NCBI GenBank assembly: GCA_029817715.1
Contig: JARUPY010000252.1
Location: forward strand, 2,356,001-2,420,000
Reading direction: 5' to 3'
From: Melastoma dodecandrum
Taxonomy: Eukaryota > Streptophyta > Magnoliopsida > Myrtales > Melastomataceae
Length of the DNA: 64,000 nucleotides
Within the stretch, counting starts at the first letter, position 1. Each line of letters begins with the position of its first letter. Below the pieces are notes generated by a model, which worked only from the letters and a program-made list of their open reading frames with translations, did no database searches and was not told the DNA's origin. Below, piece by piece: positions 23,889-33,900 of the stretch. The position numbers and the translations under genes are program-made.

Positions 23889-23961
23889 TCCGTTGTAGTC
23901 TAGTTGGTTAGGATACTCGGCTCTCACCCGAGAGACCCGGGTTCAAGTCCCGGCAACGGAA
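23889..23961 (+). tRNA. tRNA-Glu (anticodon CTC)
   Basis: A 73-base cloverleaf: acceptor TCCGTTG pairs with CAACGGA at the 3' end plus discriminator A; D-arm with AGTTGG, anticodon loop CTCTCAC giving anticodon CTC, and T-arm CCGGG-TTCAAGT-CCCGG. No intron and no encoded CCA, as normal for plant nuclear tRNA genes. Internal A and B boxes (TAGTCTAGTTGG and GGTTCAAGTCC) are intact. A T5 run about 9 bases downstream can serve as the RNA polymerase III terminator. It sits between the convergent 3' ends of the kinesin and V-ATPase genes. Confidence 0.96.
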
Positions 23962-23968
23962 CGCCTCT

Positions 23969-23976
23969 GTTTTTAA
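23969..23976 (+). terminator. RNA polymerase III T-run terminator of tRNA-Glu
   Basis: GTTTTTAA just downstream of the tRNA 3' end; a run of at least four T is the usual pol III stop signal. Confidence 0.6.
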
Positions 23977-24171
23977 CCTTGTTATACCAAACCTAACACA
24001 GTACGCTGATTTTCATGAATAAAGGTTTTTAATCACCATGACACCAAAGTAATACAGTCGAAGACAGATAATGTTACAACACAAAAACAGATATTTTAGA
24101 CAACTCCATGAATAGTAGTACTCGCTTGCGTCCACTTCCCAGCAACCTTACACCATCTAAAACACATTTGT

Positions 24172-25616
24172 TTAATCGGCCCTTGACTGACCGGCCCTGG
24201 AGGATAGGATAATGCCGACTATGAGTCCGTACAGGGCGAGTGCTTCCGCAAAGATAAGAATGAGGATCATCCCCACGAAAAGCTTCGGCTGCTGGGCATT
24301 GGCTCTGCAAAATCGCATTTATGTGGAGACAGATGTCAGCAAAATAAGGAATCGATGCACCGAACATAGGAAGCTGTAGAATATCACAATAACGGGCAAT
24401 AGAGCTATGGAGAGGAAAGAAAACGATATTCCCACTGATGTTTGGACAGAGCCTGAGATTCCAAGGTCTCATTTAGCAGGATAAGCTATGCTATCGATAA
24501 ATACCATGACATCAACGTGTATGAGAAATCTCTCGAGCAATAGGAAACACAATCTTGAAAGCAATACTCCAATCGATCGCCACATTTAATCTCCCCATAT
24601 TTGATGAAGAACCTTAGGATAATACTGCACACACATGTCATGTGCACAGCCAACACAGCACTCACCAGCAGCTAGCCACGTTCGACCGATAAACAAACAA
24701 AATACATCCATTCCCCCGGACTTCCGAGAAGGAGAAAACAAGAAAATTAAAAGAACCAATCGATCGCGGTAAAAAAGAACTCGCCAATTATATAAGAATT
24801 GCCTTAATAACTTATCTAAACACAGCCAACTCATGGCGGATGATATTCTAAGCAATTAGAATAAAAAAAACTATATATCAGCCACCACCAACAAGCTATA
24901 AGCATGATATCGCAGAGCAAATGCAGAGGTTTAGCCTCTGTAGCCCCACTCCCGTCACTGGGATTAGTGATTTAGTGATTTATGACGGCTCATGCATCAC
25001 ATAACAGACACAGAGATGCTGGCAATTCAATATCCAATAGTGTCATCCACGTAGCCATGGGATTAATTACCACTCACACAATTCGAATCCTAAGCCAATC
25101 GAATCATCAAACATCCTCCAAACATCTTAAAAAAAAATCGATCCTTATCTCTAACCTGACGCCAGCATCCCCAACGATGCCGATGGCCATGCCAGCGGAC
25201 AAACCGGCGAGGCCGCAGGCAAGTCCGGAAGACAAGTGAGCATATCCGTCGAACAAATAATAGGACTTGGCCTTAGGGTTAATCCCGGTACTAATGATGA
25301 CAGCGATGATGAGGCCGTAGATGCCGAGAACGCCGGCCATGACAACGGGGACGATGGACTTCATGACCAACTCGGGCCTCATGACGCCCATGGAGGCGAC
25401 GCCGACCCCGCTCTTGGCGGTGCCGTATGCCGCTCCCATACCTGGAAGAGGAATCCACAAAATTAATAAGGTAAAAGAATAAATCAAACAGGACGGTAGA
25501 GATGATCGGTGAAGGGAGGAGCTACAGGAGAAGACGAGGGCGGCGGCAGCGCCGAGGAACCCGAAGAAGGGGGCGGTCTCATCGCCGCTGAAGGAAGACG
25601 ACGACGACGAAGACAT
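24172..25616 (-). CDS. V-type proton ATPase 16-kDa proteolipid subunit c
   Basis: Three exons on the minus strand: 25616-25526, 25441-25156 and 24304-24172, giving 169 residues; intron 2 is long (851 bp). Four transmembrane helices are clear: [54 protein letters not shown] and [20 protein letters not shown]. Glu146 in helix 4 is the essential proton-carrying carboxylate. Only the serine-rich N-terminus differs from the nearly invariant plant proteins of 164-166 residues. Role: forms the rotating c-ring of the V0 sector in tonoplast and endomembranes, moving protons to acidify the vacuole. A 19-base G run lies 29 bp upstream of the start codon (C-run on the transcribed strand), within the leader. 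The gene converges with the kinesin gene. Confidence 0.97.
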
Positions 25617-28346
25617 GTTACCCCGTCGTCCTTTTTCTTGGGAAGGGGGGGGGGGGGGGGGGGAGGATGAACAGGAAGGATTCGACGATATTTGACGATA
25701 TAAGTAATAATTTTAGTCAAAATATTGATTTAACTTTTTTCCTACTTTTTCTTTGCGGTATACGAACTTTTTTTTATTTACTTAAATAGATGTTTTAAAT
25801 AATTTATATTTACCAATAAATTATGTCAAAATCTGTTTTTATTAGACGATATTATCACTATCTTTAGAATGTAAATTTTTTGTGGCCAATATTGGATTTT
25901 ACTACGAGAAAATCAAACAAAGCTTTAATATTACCTAACATTTCTCCTAGAGTAGTTAAAGTTTCAACCTCTCATTGCATCGTCTTGCATCCACCTAACA
26001 CGTAGTGGTAACCCTATAATAGAGCCATAATCCGACCTTTATCGATTTTACATATTCTTAACAGTATCAATAACTACAGTCCAACTTCGACTTCTAACTT
26101 ACTTAATTTAACCATTAAAATCCTATAATAAAAACACATGAAATGTTTCAATATTATTACTATTTTTATTTTTACTTTTTTTAGTCGATAATTGAAATTT
26201 ATAGATTAAGGCTTGTTTGGTTTTCTTACGGTAAAATCTAATATTAGTCAAAATCAATATAGAAATAAAAGTCAGTGACAAAATCGTATAAGAAACTAAG
26301 TTTTTGACAAAATAGAAAGTTTCGTAATAGTTTTTTATTTTATCGTATATTTTGTCAAAAAAGTAAAAGACAAAAGAGTAGTAGTACTTCGAACCAACAA
26401 CAGTTGATCCATCCCAAAGATCAAGAAAACTAAGAGCGTTCGCCTGGGATCCTCCTCGCGGGTTGGATGTCCTTAGGCGTGATGATCACCCTCTTGACGT
26501 GAATTACATACAGATTGGTGTCCTCAAAGAGACCGATAAGGTATGCCTCCTCGGCCTCTTGGAGTGCCAGGACGACGTGGTTCTGGAACCTCAGATCAGT
26601 CTGTTAGTGTCACGATATTACCACATCCTCACGTACTCTTTTCGTGTTCCCAACACTTCATCGAGTAAGATACACCACACAAAACAAGGATACATCCACT
26701 TAAACTACAAACGCAATGAAATGATTGTAAGGGTAGTTAAAAAAAATGAGCAAGTATGTCCGTACCTCAGAAACTCCTCTGCACCTCTATTCATTCGCCT
26801 TAGGTCCTTGGTTGATCTCTTTTATCAGCTGAAAACATGCGAATTTCCGAGGACTTAAATCTTAAACACTAAACCCTAATCAATTCTACCTTACCTTACC
26901 TTTCCTTTGTGGTTTTCATTTAATTTTCCACCTCTTCTTTCCCCTCGTTTTCGTCCTTGAAGAGTTTTTCCCATTGAGAGGGTCTCCATTTCTCGTGCTT
27001 TTGGCTACCTCATGCTTCCACTTACGTCATCTCCGATCCACCTCATGCTTTGTCAGAGATACTCTCGAGCTCGAGTACCAACCGCCGCTCGACTTCCCCC
27101 CCGGGGATTGTGAATGCAAGAACACGTTTTCCGGTGTACTTTGCTGAGTGACTCGGAGCAGACACACCAACTCATGCTTTTAACTCGAACCCCCCCACAC
27201 CCATTTCATTACCCGCTAAAAGACAAAGCCAACGTCGGAAAATGGCCCCAAGTCCCTGGTGGTAATAAAGGGCGATCCTCCTCCTCCCCCACCTCTGCAC
27301 AGCCTTACCCTAACTACTCGCTACAGTTATCTTCCGTTTCCCTCACCCTCCTCGTGGATCCCAGTTGACGTTGTCTTCTAAGTTTATCGATCGGGTAAGA
27401 AAGGTCCGATCTTTGGGCCTTCTCGCCCCTCGTCAGCATCCCCTCTCTCACTCACTCTGTCTGTTGAATTCTGCGTTGACTCGTTGACCGGGATTGGTTT
27501 TCTCAATTGGGTTGGAATTCGGGGGTGGTTTCAACTTGGGAAGAGAAGGGTGCCTGAATCGGGATGCAATTTGGGTCGGTGTTTCTGGGTTTGGAGAAGT
27601 TGTGATCGTTCCTTGGGTTTGCTGGCTGTCGGGTGATTTCCTGATCGGGAAGCTTTCTCTTAGGTGTTGGAGTGGTTATCGACCTCGAACTAGAAGCTGA
27701 AACGGGTTGCTTTTTTGTTATCCTTTTTCTGGGGAATGTTGTGTATTTGGATGGAATCTCTGCTGTAATTATTGGTCTGGTCTGAAGGTCTGCGGTTTTT
27801 ACAGCTGCCTGAGCCTCGGCTGCATCTTCTAAAAATGAATGCGAGATTGTTTTCGAAAGATAGAAAGTTTCAGAATTCCGTCAAGGTGTTTTTGTTTCTC
27901 GTGTTACCCTCGTTCCTGTCATTGCTGCTGGCGCGTGCTTTTATTGTGCCTGGTTGATGTAACATGCTGAAATTAACTTCCTGTCGCACATTGCTCGCGT
28001 GTTGAAGTGCGAAGTTTTCACTAGTAGCACTGGACATTGCTCTTTTTCTAGAAAGGCATGTAAGATATGGAATGTTTCTTGTGATGTCCTCGGCATCAGA
28101 TCAGCACCTGTCTTTAACTTTTTGATCTGTTATCATATCTTAGATTCTGTTTGCTTCACTGTGAGAAGGATGTTTTCTTATCTGGCGTGTAGTTTCAGAT
28201 CACTTCATAATTCTCGAAGAATTTCCGCTTGCTGATTTCTAAAGATGGCACGTGCATCTAAGAAAGTCTACATATTCATTGGGTAGCGGTTCTTTAGACC
28301 CGTAAGCCGAGATTTTCATCGACTTGCCTGCGTTACAAAGATTGAA
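25617..28346. other. V-ATPase promoter, H3.3 remnant, BPC promoter and leader
   Basis: Bases 25617-26400 are AT-rich promoter sequence of the V-ATPase subunit gene beginning with a 19-base G run (25645-25663). The H3.3 pseudogene follows (listed separately). A telo-box AAACCCTAA is at 26871-26879. Bases 27380-28346 are probably the leader of the BPC gene, which in this family often carries an intron; no intact gene is seen besides. Confidence 0.5.
26430..26840 (-). pseudogene. Degenerate histone H3.3-type gene, intron retained
   Basis: On the minus strand, 26603-26430 encodes a recognisable H3 C-terminus: [46 protein letters not shown], then GERS and a stop, parallel to the normal TDLRFQ ... 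GERA ending, with many substitutions. An AG acceptor directly precedes TDLRF, the place where plant H3.3 genes have an intron. Upstream, about 26840-26757 ends in a GT donor after a stretch that aligns with RLVREIAQDFK, but the KSTELLIRKLPFQ part is mostly deleted. No intact N-terminal tail is visible. This is a decayed intron-containing gene, not a processed copy. A functional histone is very unlikely because H3 tolerates almost no substitution. Confidence 0.65.
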
Positions 28347-29424
28347 ATGGATGATGGTGGACATCGCGATAATGGAAGACATAAAGGAGAACCGTATAAA
28401 ACTGCTCATGGCCAGGTTTGCCTTTTATGCTTGGTTGCTTCGTTTATACTAGAGATTGACACTCGGACATTTTTCAGTTTGTGACACGATCCGATCCCGA
28501 CATTGGGTATCTAATTTGTTTCGAAAGTGGTTGATGCAGCATCAGCCCTCCATGAAGCAGATTATGGCCATTATGGCTGAGAGGGATCAGGCCATTCAAG
28601 AAAGGAATCAAGCACTCTCCGAGAAGAAGGCGGCGATTGCAGAGCGAGACATGGCCTTTCACCAGAGAGACATGGCTATTGCTGAAAGAAACAATGCAAT
28701 GCTTGAAAGAGACAATGCCATCGCCAGTCTTCGGTATCGAGAGAACTCCTTAGCTACAGGAAATGCTTCCCCGTGCCCACCAGGATGCCAAGTCTCTCGT
28801 GGCTCAAAGCAGATGCATCATCATCCACAGCAGCACGTGCATCATGTATCAACCATGAATGAAGGTGCTTACAACTCTAGGGAGATGCATCCTTCCGAGA
28901 GCATTCCTCTGTCGCCAATTGCATCTGAGACTGTCAAGGCACGGCCTGCAAAACGGCCCAAGGAGGCAAAGGGGGCAGCTGCCCCAAAGAAGTTGCCTAA
29001 ACAATCCAAGAAGGTTAAGAGGGAGAATGATGACCTGAATAAGATTCTCAATGGTGGCGATAGTTTTGCCAAGCCAGTGAAGTCTAACTGGAAGGTCCAG
29101 GACCTAGGGCTGAACCAGGTTGCATTCGATGAGACAACGATGCCCCCACCAATGTGCACTTGCACCGGAATACCAAGGCAGTGCTACAAGTGGGGCAGCG
29201 GTGGTTGGCAGTCCTCTTGCTGCACCACCACCATCTCTATGTATCCCCTGCCCACTGTGCCGAACAAGCGTCACTCTCGTGTCGGGGGTCGAAAGATGAG
29301 CGGCGGTGCTTTTAGCAAGCTTCTCAGCCGGCTCGCAGCCGAGGACCAAGACCTTTCAAACCCGGTTGATCTGCGGGACCATTGGGCGAAGCATGGAACA
29401 AACAGGTACATCACGATCAAGTAG
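28347..29424 (+). CDS. BBR/BPC (BASIC PENTACYSTEINE) GAGA-binding factor, group II
   Basis: Two coding exons, 28347-28415 and 28528-29424, giving 321 residues. It opens [15 protein letters not shown] and continues [20 protein letters not shown], as in BPC4/BPC6. Residues about 38-90 form the group-specific alanine-zipper coiled coil (repeats of AERD/AERN). A basic Lys-rich segment ([25 protein letters not shown]) is the nuclear signal. The DNA-binding domain is residues 233-321 with the five invariant cysteines at 233, 235, 242, 254 and 255, and the terminal block [11 protein letters not shown]. Role: binds GA-repeat DNA and recruits Polycomb proteins (for example LHP1) to repress targets. 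The acceptor GAAAG before TGGTTG was chosen because it preserves the family sequence. It is tail-to-tail with the ARF gene, 496 bp apart. Confidence 0.95.
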
Positions 29425-29920
29425 GCGGCAATCGAACCTCTTGCCCACTAGTTAAATAAGGCATGGGCAACCATCTTTGATCTCGTCTGCAAGTTCTATG
29501 CAACATTTCGCATGTCAGATTAGTGGTCTCGGAGGAGGCCTAAGAGCGGGATGACTGCAGGAACGATGATGTGGGGGGTAGCGATAACGTGCTCCAATCA
29601 TGTGCCATGTCCAGTTAACTTAAGATAAGGTGAAGATGTTTAGTTCAGGCGGTCGATAGGAGTGCATGAGCAAAGGGATGGAGCGGCCGCTCTCTCTTGA
29701 TCATTTGTACTGCGTTAATGTTATTGGAACAGCATTTGTCTTAATTTCCTACGTTGTCTTAAAGTTGACATCCCATCTCGGAAACTCATCTACTTAATTA
29801 CTCAGATTGGCAGAGCATCTCATCAACAATCGTCACTTTAAATAAGCAAACCACAAACAAGCTTTAAACCTAGACAACCTCGTTAAGCTTGTAGTTCGAT
29901 AACACTAAACGGAATGATGA

Positions 29921-32900
29921 TCATACATTAAGGCCTTGCCCAACGGCCGCATTCAGCAGCTTCAACCCTTCCTCACTCATCTGCTGGACTTCAGCAGGCG
30001 AAAGGATCCTGATACATCGCACGCAACCCACAAACTCCCTGCGCGAGACAAATGATAACTGATTTCATTCCCGGAGCAAAAGCCAAGACAGCACAACGCG
30101 AGAGGGAAAAGGGCTTACTCCCATGGGTCGTCACCCACAAGCAGGACATCGTTCTCGAAATCGACGTACACCAGTATCCATCCTGAGCCTCTTGGGTCTG
30201 AGAGAAGTCCTTCGAGCCCGAACATCGATTCGATTGCTGTTAGGAGCTCATCGTAGTTCTTGAAATTAGTGACGTCAATCGACCTCCCGACCGATCCTGT
30301 CTTCTGGACCTGTAGCAGGAAAGAACGCCGAATAATGAAACGAAATCAGAACCAAGTTTGACAACAGAGATTTGTGCACCACGTTTCATACCTTCGTGTA
30401 GGTCCTCATTGGCGGAGCCGCTTGCGGCTGCCAAGGGCTGCTCTTCAGCACGCTACTTTCATCAAAATCCACATTGCTTGAACATGTACCGCCTGAGCTG
30501 TCGGGGAAGTCTTGCTTTAACACAGACTGATCTGTGCGACCTACCGTAGAAATGTGCGACCGAAGATCCTGGCTCGAGCCGAATTTCCCAACCATGCAAT
30601 CTGGAGGACTCAAGAAGGAAGTGTCTTTCACATTACAAAGTTCATCCAGCATAGCGCTCGATACCGATGCATCCAGAACAGAACTGCCTGCATTGCTAAC
30701 GTCGAGGTTAAGACTACTGTAGATTCCGCTCTGATTGATGCTCTCATCTGAAGAATCCTTCAAACAGATAGGATCATGCTCGGGAAGCATAGGAAGCAGG
30801 TTTGGCTGAGACATTACTCGCAGACTGTTCACATTATTTCCTGAATGATCCCAATATTCCTGGCCTGAGGAAGGTAGCAGATGACTCAGCGGATCAGCAA
30901 ACACAGCAGATGATTCTTGCAATCCAAAGATTGACGGTGGACATGGGGGATTCGTGAAGTTTGGCAGGGATTGTGAGCAGGATGAGTACAGTAAGTACTC
31001 ATCCATGTTCCCAAATGGAGAAGATCCACCATGCAAGGATTGCGAGTCCTGTTGGGGATGAAATACAGACTGCAGCTGAGTCGAGCATGGATTCTGATCA
31101 ACAATTACAGACGTGCTCGACTGGTTCGGTTGAATGAACTGCTCCGTGGCTGTAATGTCAGCACAGATGGTAGGAGTCAGCACCGTCGACTGGTTCAGCT
31201 GATCAGTTTTTATAGCAGGATCCACTTTCAAATTTTCAGGATTTGTCCCTGTAGGTAACTGACTGTCAGTCTTCAAAGGAGCAGGCCCTTTTCTCGCAGC
31301 TTGAGCTTCCGACAACGTGCTTTTTGACTCAGATCGTTCAGGATAATGCTTTGGAGAAGAAACGGCTACAGGTGGCTTGTTTGCAACTTGCGTGGAATGC
31401 AGCATATGATTTACGAGGCCAGAGTTTGGGTATGCTGCATCTGGGAGAGGACTTCCATGTGGAACGCTATGAGGAAGCTGAGATTGTAGTAACATCCTCA
31501 GAAGCTGATCCGAACAAGGGGTTGGCATCGGCATGCTCGGCATAAGACTTCCTGCTGTAATTTCTGGATTCGTAATAAGAGGCCTCTTGATCAGATTAGC
31601 CCACTCTGTTTCTCCCCCTGCCGAAATGAGACGATTGATGAGCAACTTATGGATTCCCTCGCGGATGCATCCAAAATTTTGATACCGTAGCCACAACATA
31701 CCTAGAAGCCCCGAATGGTATGGCCGCTTAAGGCCGGAAGTCAGGGAGGGAAATATCAGGAGACTCTCTGGGGTCTCAATTTCCCACGGACTGACACGAT
31801 TCTGCTTATCTCCGCAACCCGGTTCATCCCACTCCACCTGTTCAAGTAATAATGTGCAAGGGTGAGCTCAAAGTAACAGTCCGGGTGTCGGGACGATGTG
31901 TGGTGCGTGCTAGATAATGAACCGGAAGCACCTGCAAATTCCTCCATTTGGAGCCTGGCCACCTTAGTGGATCCAAGTCGCTAATACCGGTGACTGTTCC
32001 CATGTATCTGACAATCACAACCAACCAAAGAAAGAACACAAGACAAATTCATCCTCATCTGTTTGCAGAACACGGAACAGTTCCATAAGAGGTTTCCAGG
32101 ATACTCACCGGCGTTTCGCTGATTCTTCAGTTTCGAACATCATCCCGAACCTCATGCCAGCAGAAATCCGAGTCCCATAGACAGCCTTCCGATATTTGGC
32201 CAAGGGAACAACAAATTCAGTTGGACATACCCTGCAATGGAAGAAGAGGATATATGTCAATGAAAGACGTCCTTGCATGGGTACTTGACGGGAGAAGTCC
32301 AATCAAAAGTGGCAGCACCGCACCTTGGATTGTAGAAGATCGTGAAGGAACTTCGACACGTCGCAGCATGTGCAGCTGCGGCAAGAATGCCGATGTGCAT
32401 GCTGTCAGTGGACAAAACAGAAGAAGGAAGTGTCGTCGGTTGACGATTTGCGCGCCTCACACCCACCATCAGCTGCGATTTCTCATCCCTAAAAGAGAAG
32501 GAACATGGATCAAGCATCTCCTAATAGTATGATCAAGGAAAACAACCCCGAACACATGTTGTACCTTATAAACAGAACGGAGTCACCTGCTCGGAGTCTT
32601 TTTGAGCCGACAAACAAACTCCACCCAGTTGTAAGAAGGTGCCGCTTCGGCTGCCCTATGAACGATTCCCAACAGTGATCTTAAAAGGTGGGGAGAGTGG
32701 AATGATAAGGAAGAGCTTCGGATAGAACAATGTATAAATGCTCACCACGGTAGATGTGACGGAAGTTCCACACGTTGTCGTGCAAGTCCCTAACCACGAT
32801 CTCCTGGCTCGGTGGCTGTGTGGAATAGTCCTGTGAATAGTTCATAACAAATCGATATCATGATCTCAGTGAGCCTCCAATGCCAAGATCTAGCTTTGCA

Positions 32901-33900
32901 ACAGACGTAAAGACATACCAAAGGAGGAAACAGCTTTTCAGCAGCTCTACGCGGCACGGAGAATCCACCATGCGTACTTGTGTCGCTAGCAGTCAGAGTT
33001 TTACAAAAGAACTCATTCGGATGCTTGCTTGGTCTCAATCCGAAATCGGAGACTGGAAACACATCCTTCTCCTGTTTCGTCAACAACAAAATCCAAACGG
33101 AAGTTAAAGAAAAAGCAACCACCAGGATCTTCCCTCAACGATAAGCAGCAAACTTACGGAGGTCACGGGCTGAAGACTCATCTGTGCGTAGATCTCATCG
33201 GTCTCTCTATCCGCCTGTTCAAGGAACCGAGAGCTCGCTCAACATGACAGTGAAGACCCAATGAAGCCAAAACATCCAGACATACAGACACACGTACATG
33301 TAGCGTCACACTGTGGACTTGGCACATGAGTTGTGACGGGAGATTGGGATAATTTGGGGTTTGAGCCGTCGCCGACCTTTTCGTCGAAACAGCCACCTTC
33401 ACCATCGTCGATAAACGCAGGCTTTCAGCATCAAATAATTACTAAACCCTGGGAAACTAGAATCGCAACAGAAGCGAAGAACAACAACCTGCTCGCTATG
33501 CCCTTGAGGGAAATAGTACACCAGGCTCCCAATCTGAGGCAAGGAGACGAGAGGGCCAGCACAGGCATGCCATAGTTCAGAGTTCAAGTTCCTCCTGGTT
33601 CCTGAGAAGATACCAAAAACAAACGAACGAACAGGTAGTAACAGACGACCTCGTCCAATGTCCTGGAACCAAACCAGAAGCCTCTAAGAAAGAGAGGGAC
33701 AGAGACCCTAAACCTCACTCACCGGCTTGTTCCCGGATTTCCTTCAACAGCTTCATCTCTTCGAGGATCATCATGGCAGGCTGCGCCGAAGTCGAAGCAG
33801 AAGCCGAGCCCCCTCCGGCACCACCAGCACCAACACCCCCATTCACATTCACGGTCCCCATCTTCACGCCCTGAGCCATGGCCTCGACTGAAGATCCCAT
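29921..33900 (-). CDS. ARF5: Auxin response factor, ARF5/MONOPTEROS-like activator
   Basis: Fourteen exons on the minus strand: 33900-33723, 33601-33489, 33396-33298, 33214-33158, 33071-32919, 32830-32746, 32655-32565, 32488-32324, 32231-32109, 32007-31932, 31837-31702, 31617-30392, 30309-30119 and 30038-29921; 936 residues. The N-terminus has [10 protein letters not shown], then [17 protein letters not shown] (first dimerisation part). The B3 domain includes [20 protein letters not shown] and ends [13 protein letters not shown]; the ancillary domain has [29 protein letters not shown] ... [12 protein letters not shown] and a Gln/Ser/Pro-rich middle region are characteristic of MONOPTEROS. The C-terminal PB1 domain is about 835-925 with K837 and the acidic D884/E886/D888/D894/D895 cluster. 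Role: nuclear activator binding TGTC auxin elements, repressed by Aux/IAA proteins; needed for embryo axis and vasculature. Intron 11 (84 bp) is stop-free; intron 12 opens with a stop (see findings). Confidence 0.95.

Noticed and set aside
26463..26858. Plus-strand open frame of 131 codons
   Set aside because: It is the antisense shadow of the histone H3.3 remnant, which carries the recognisable protein similarity on the minus strand.
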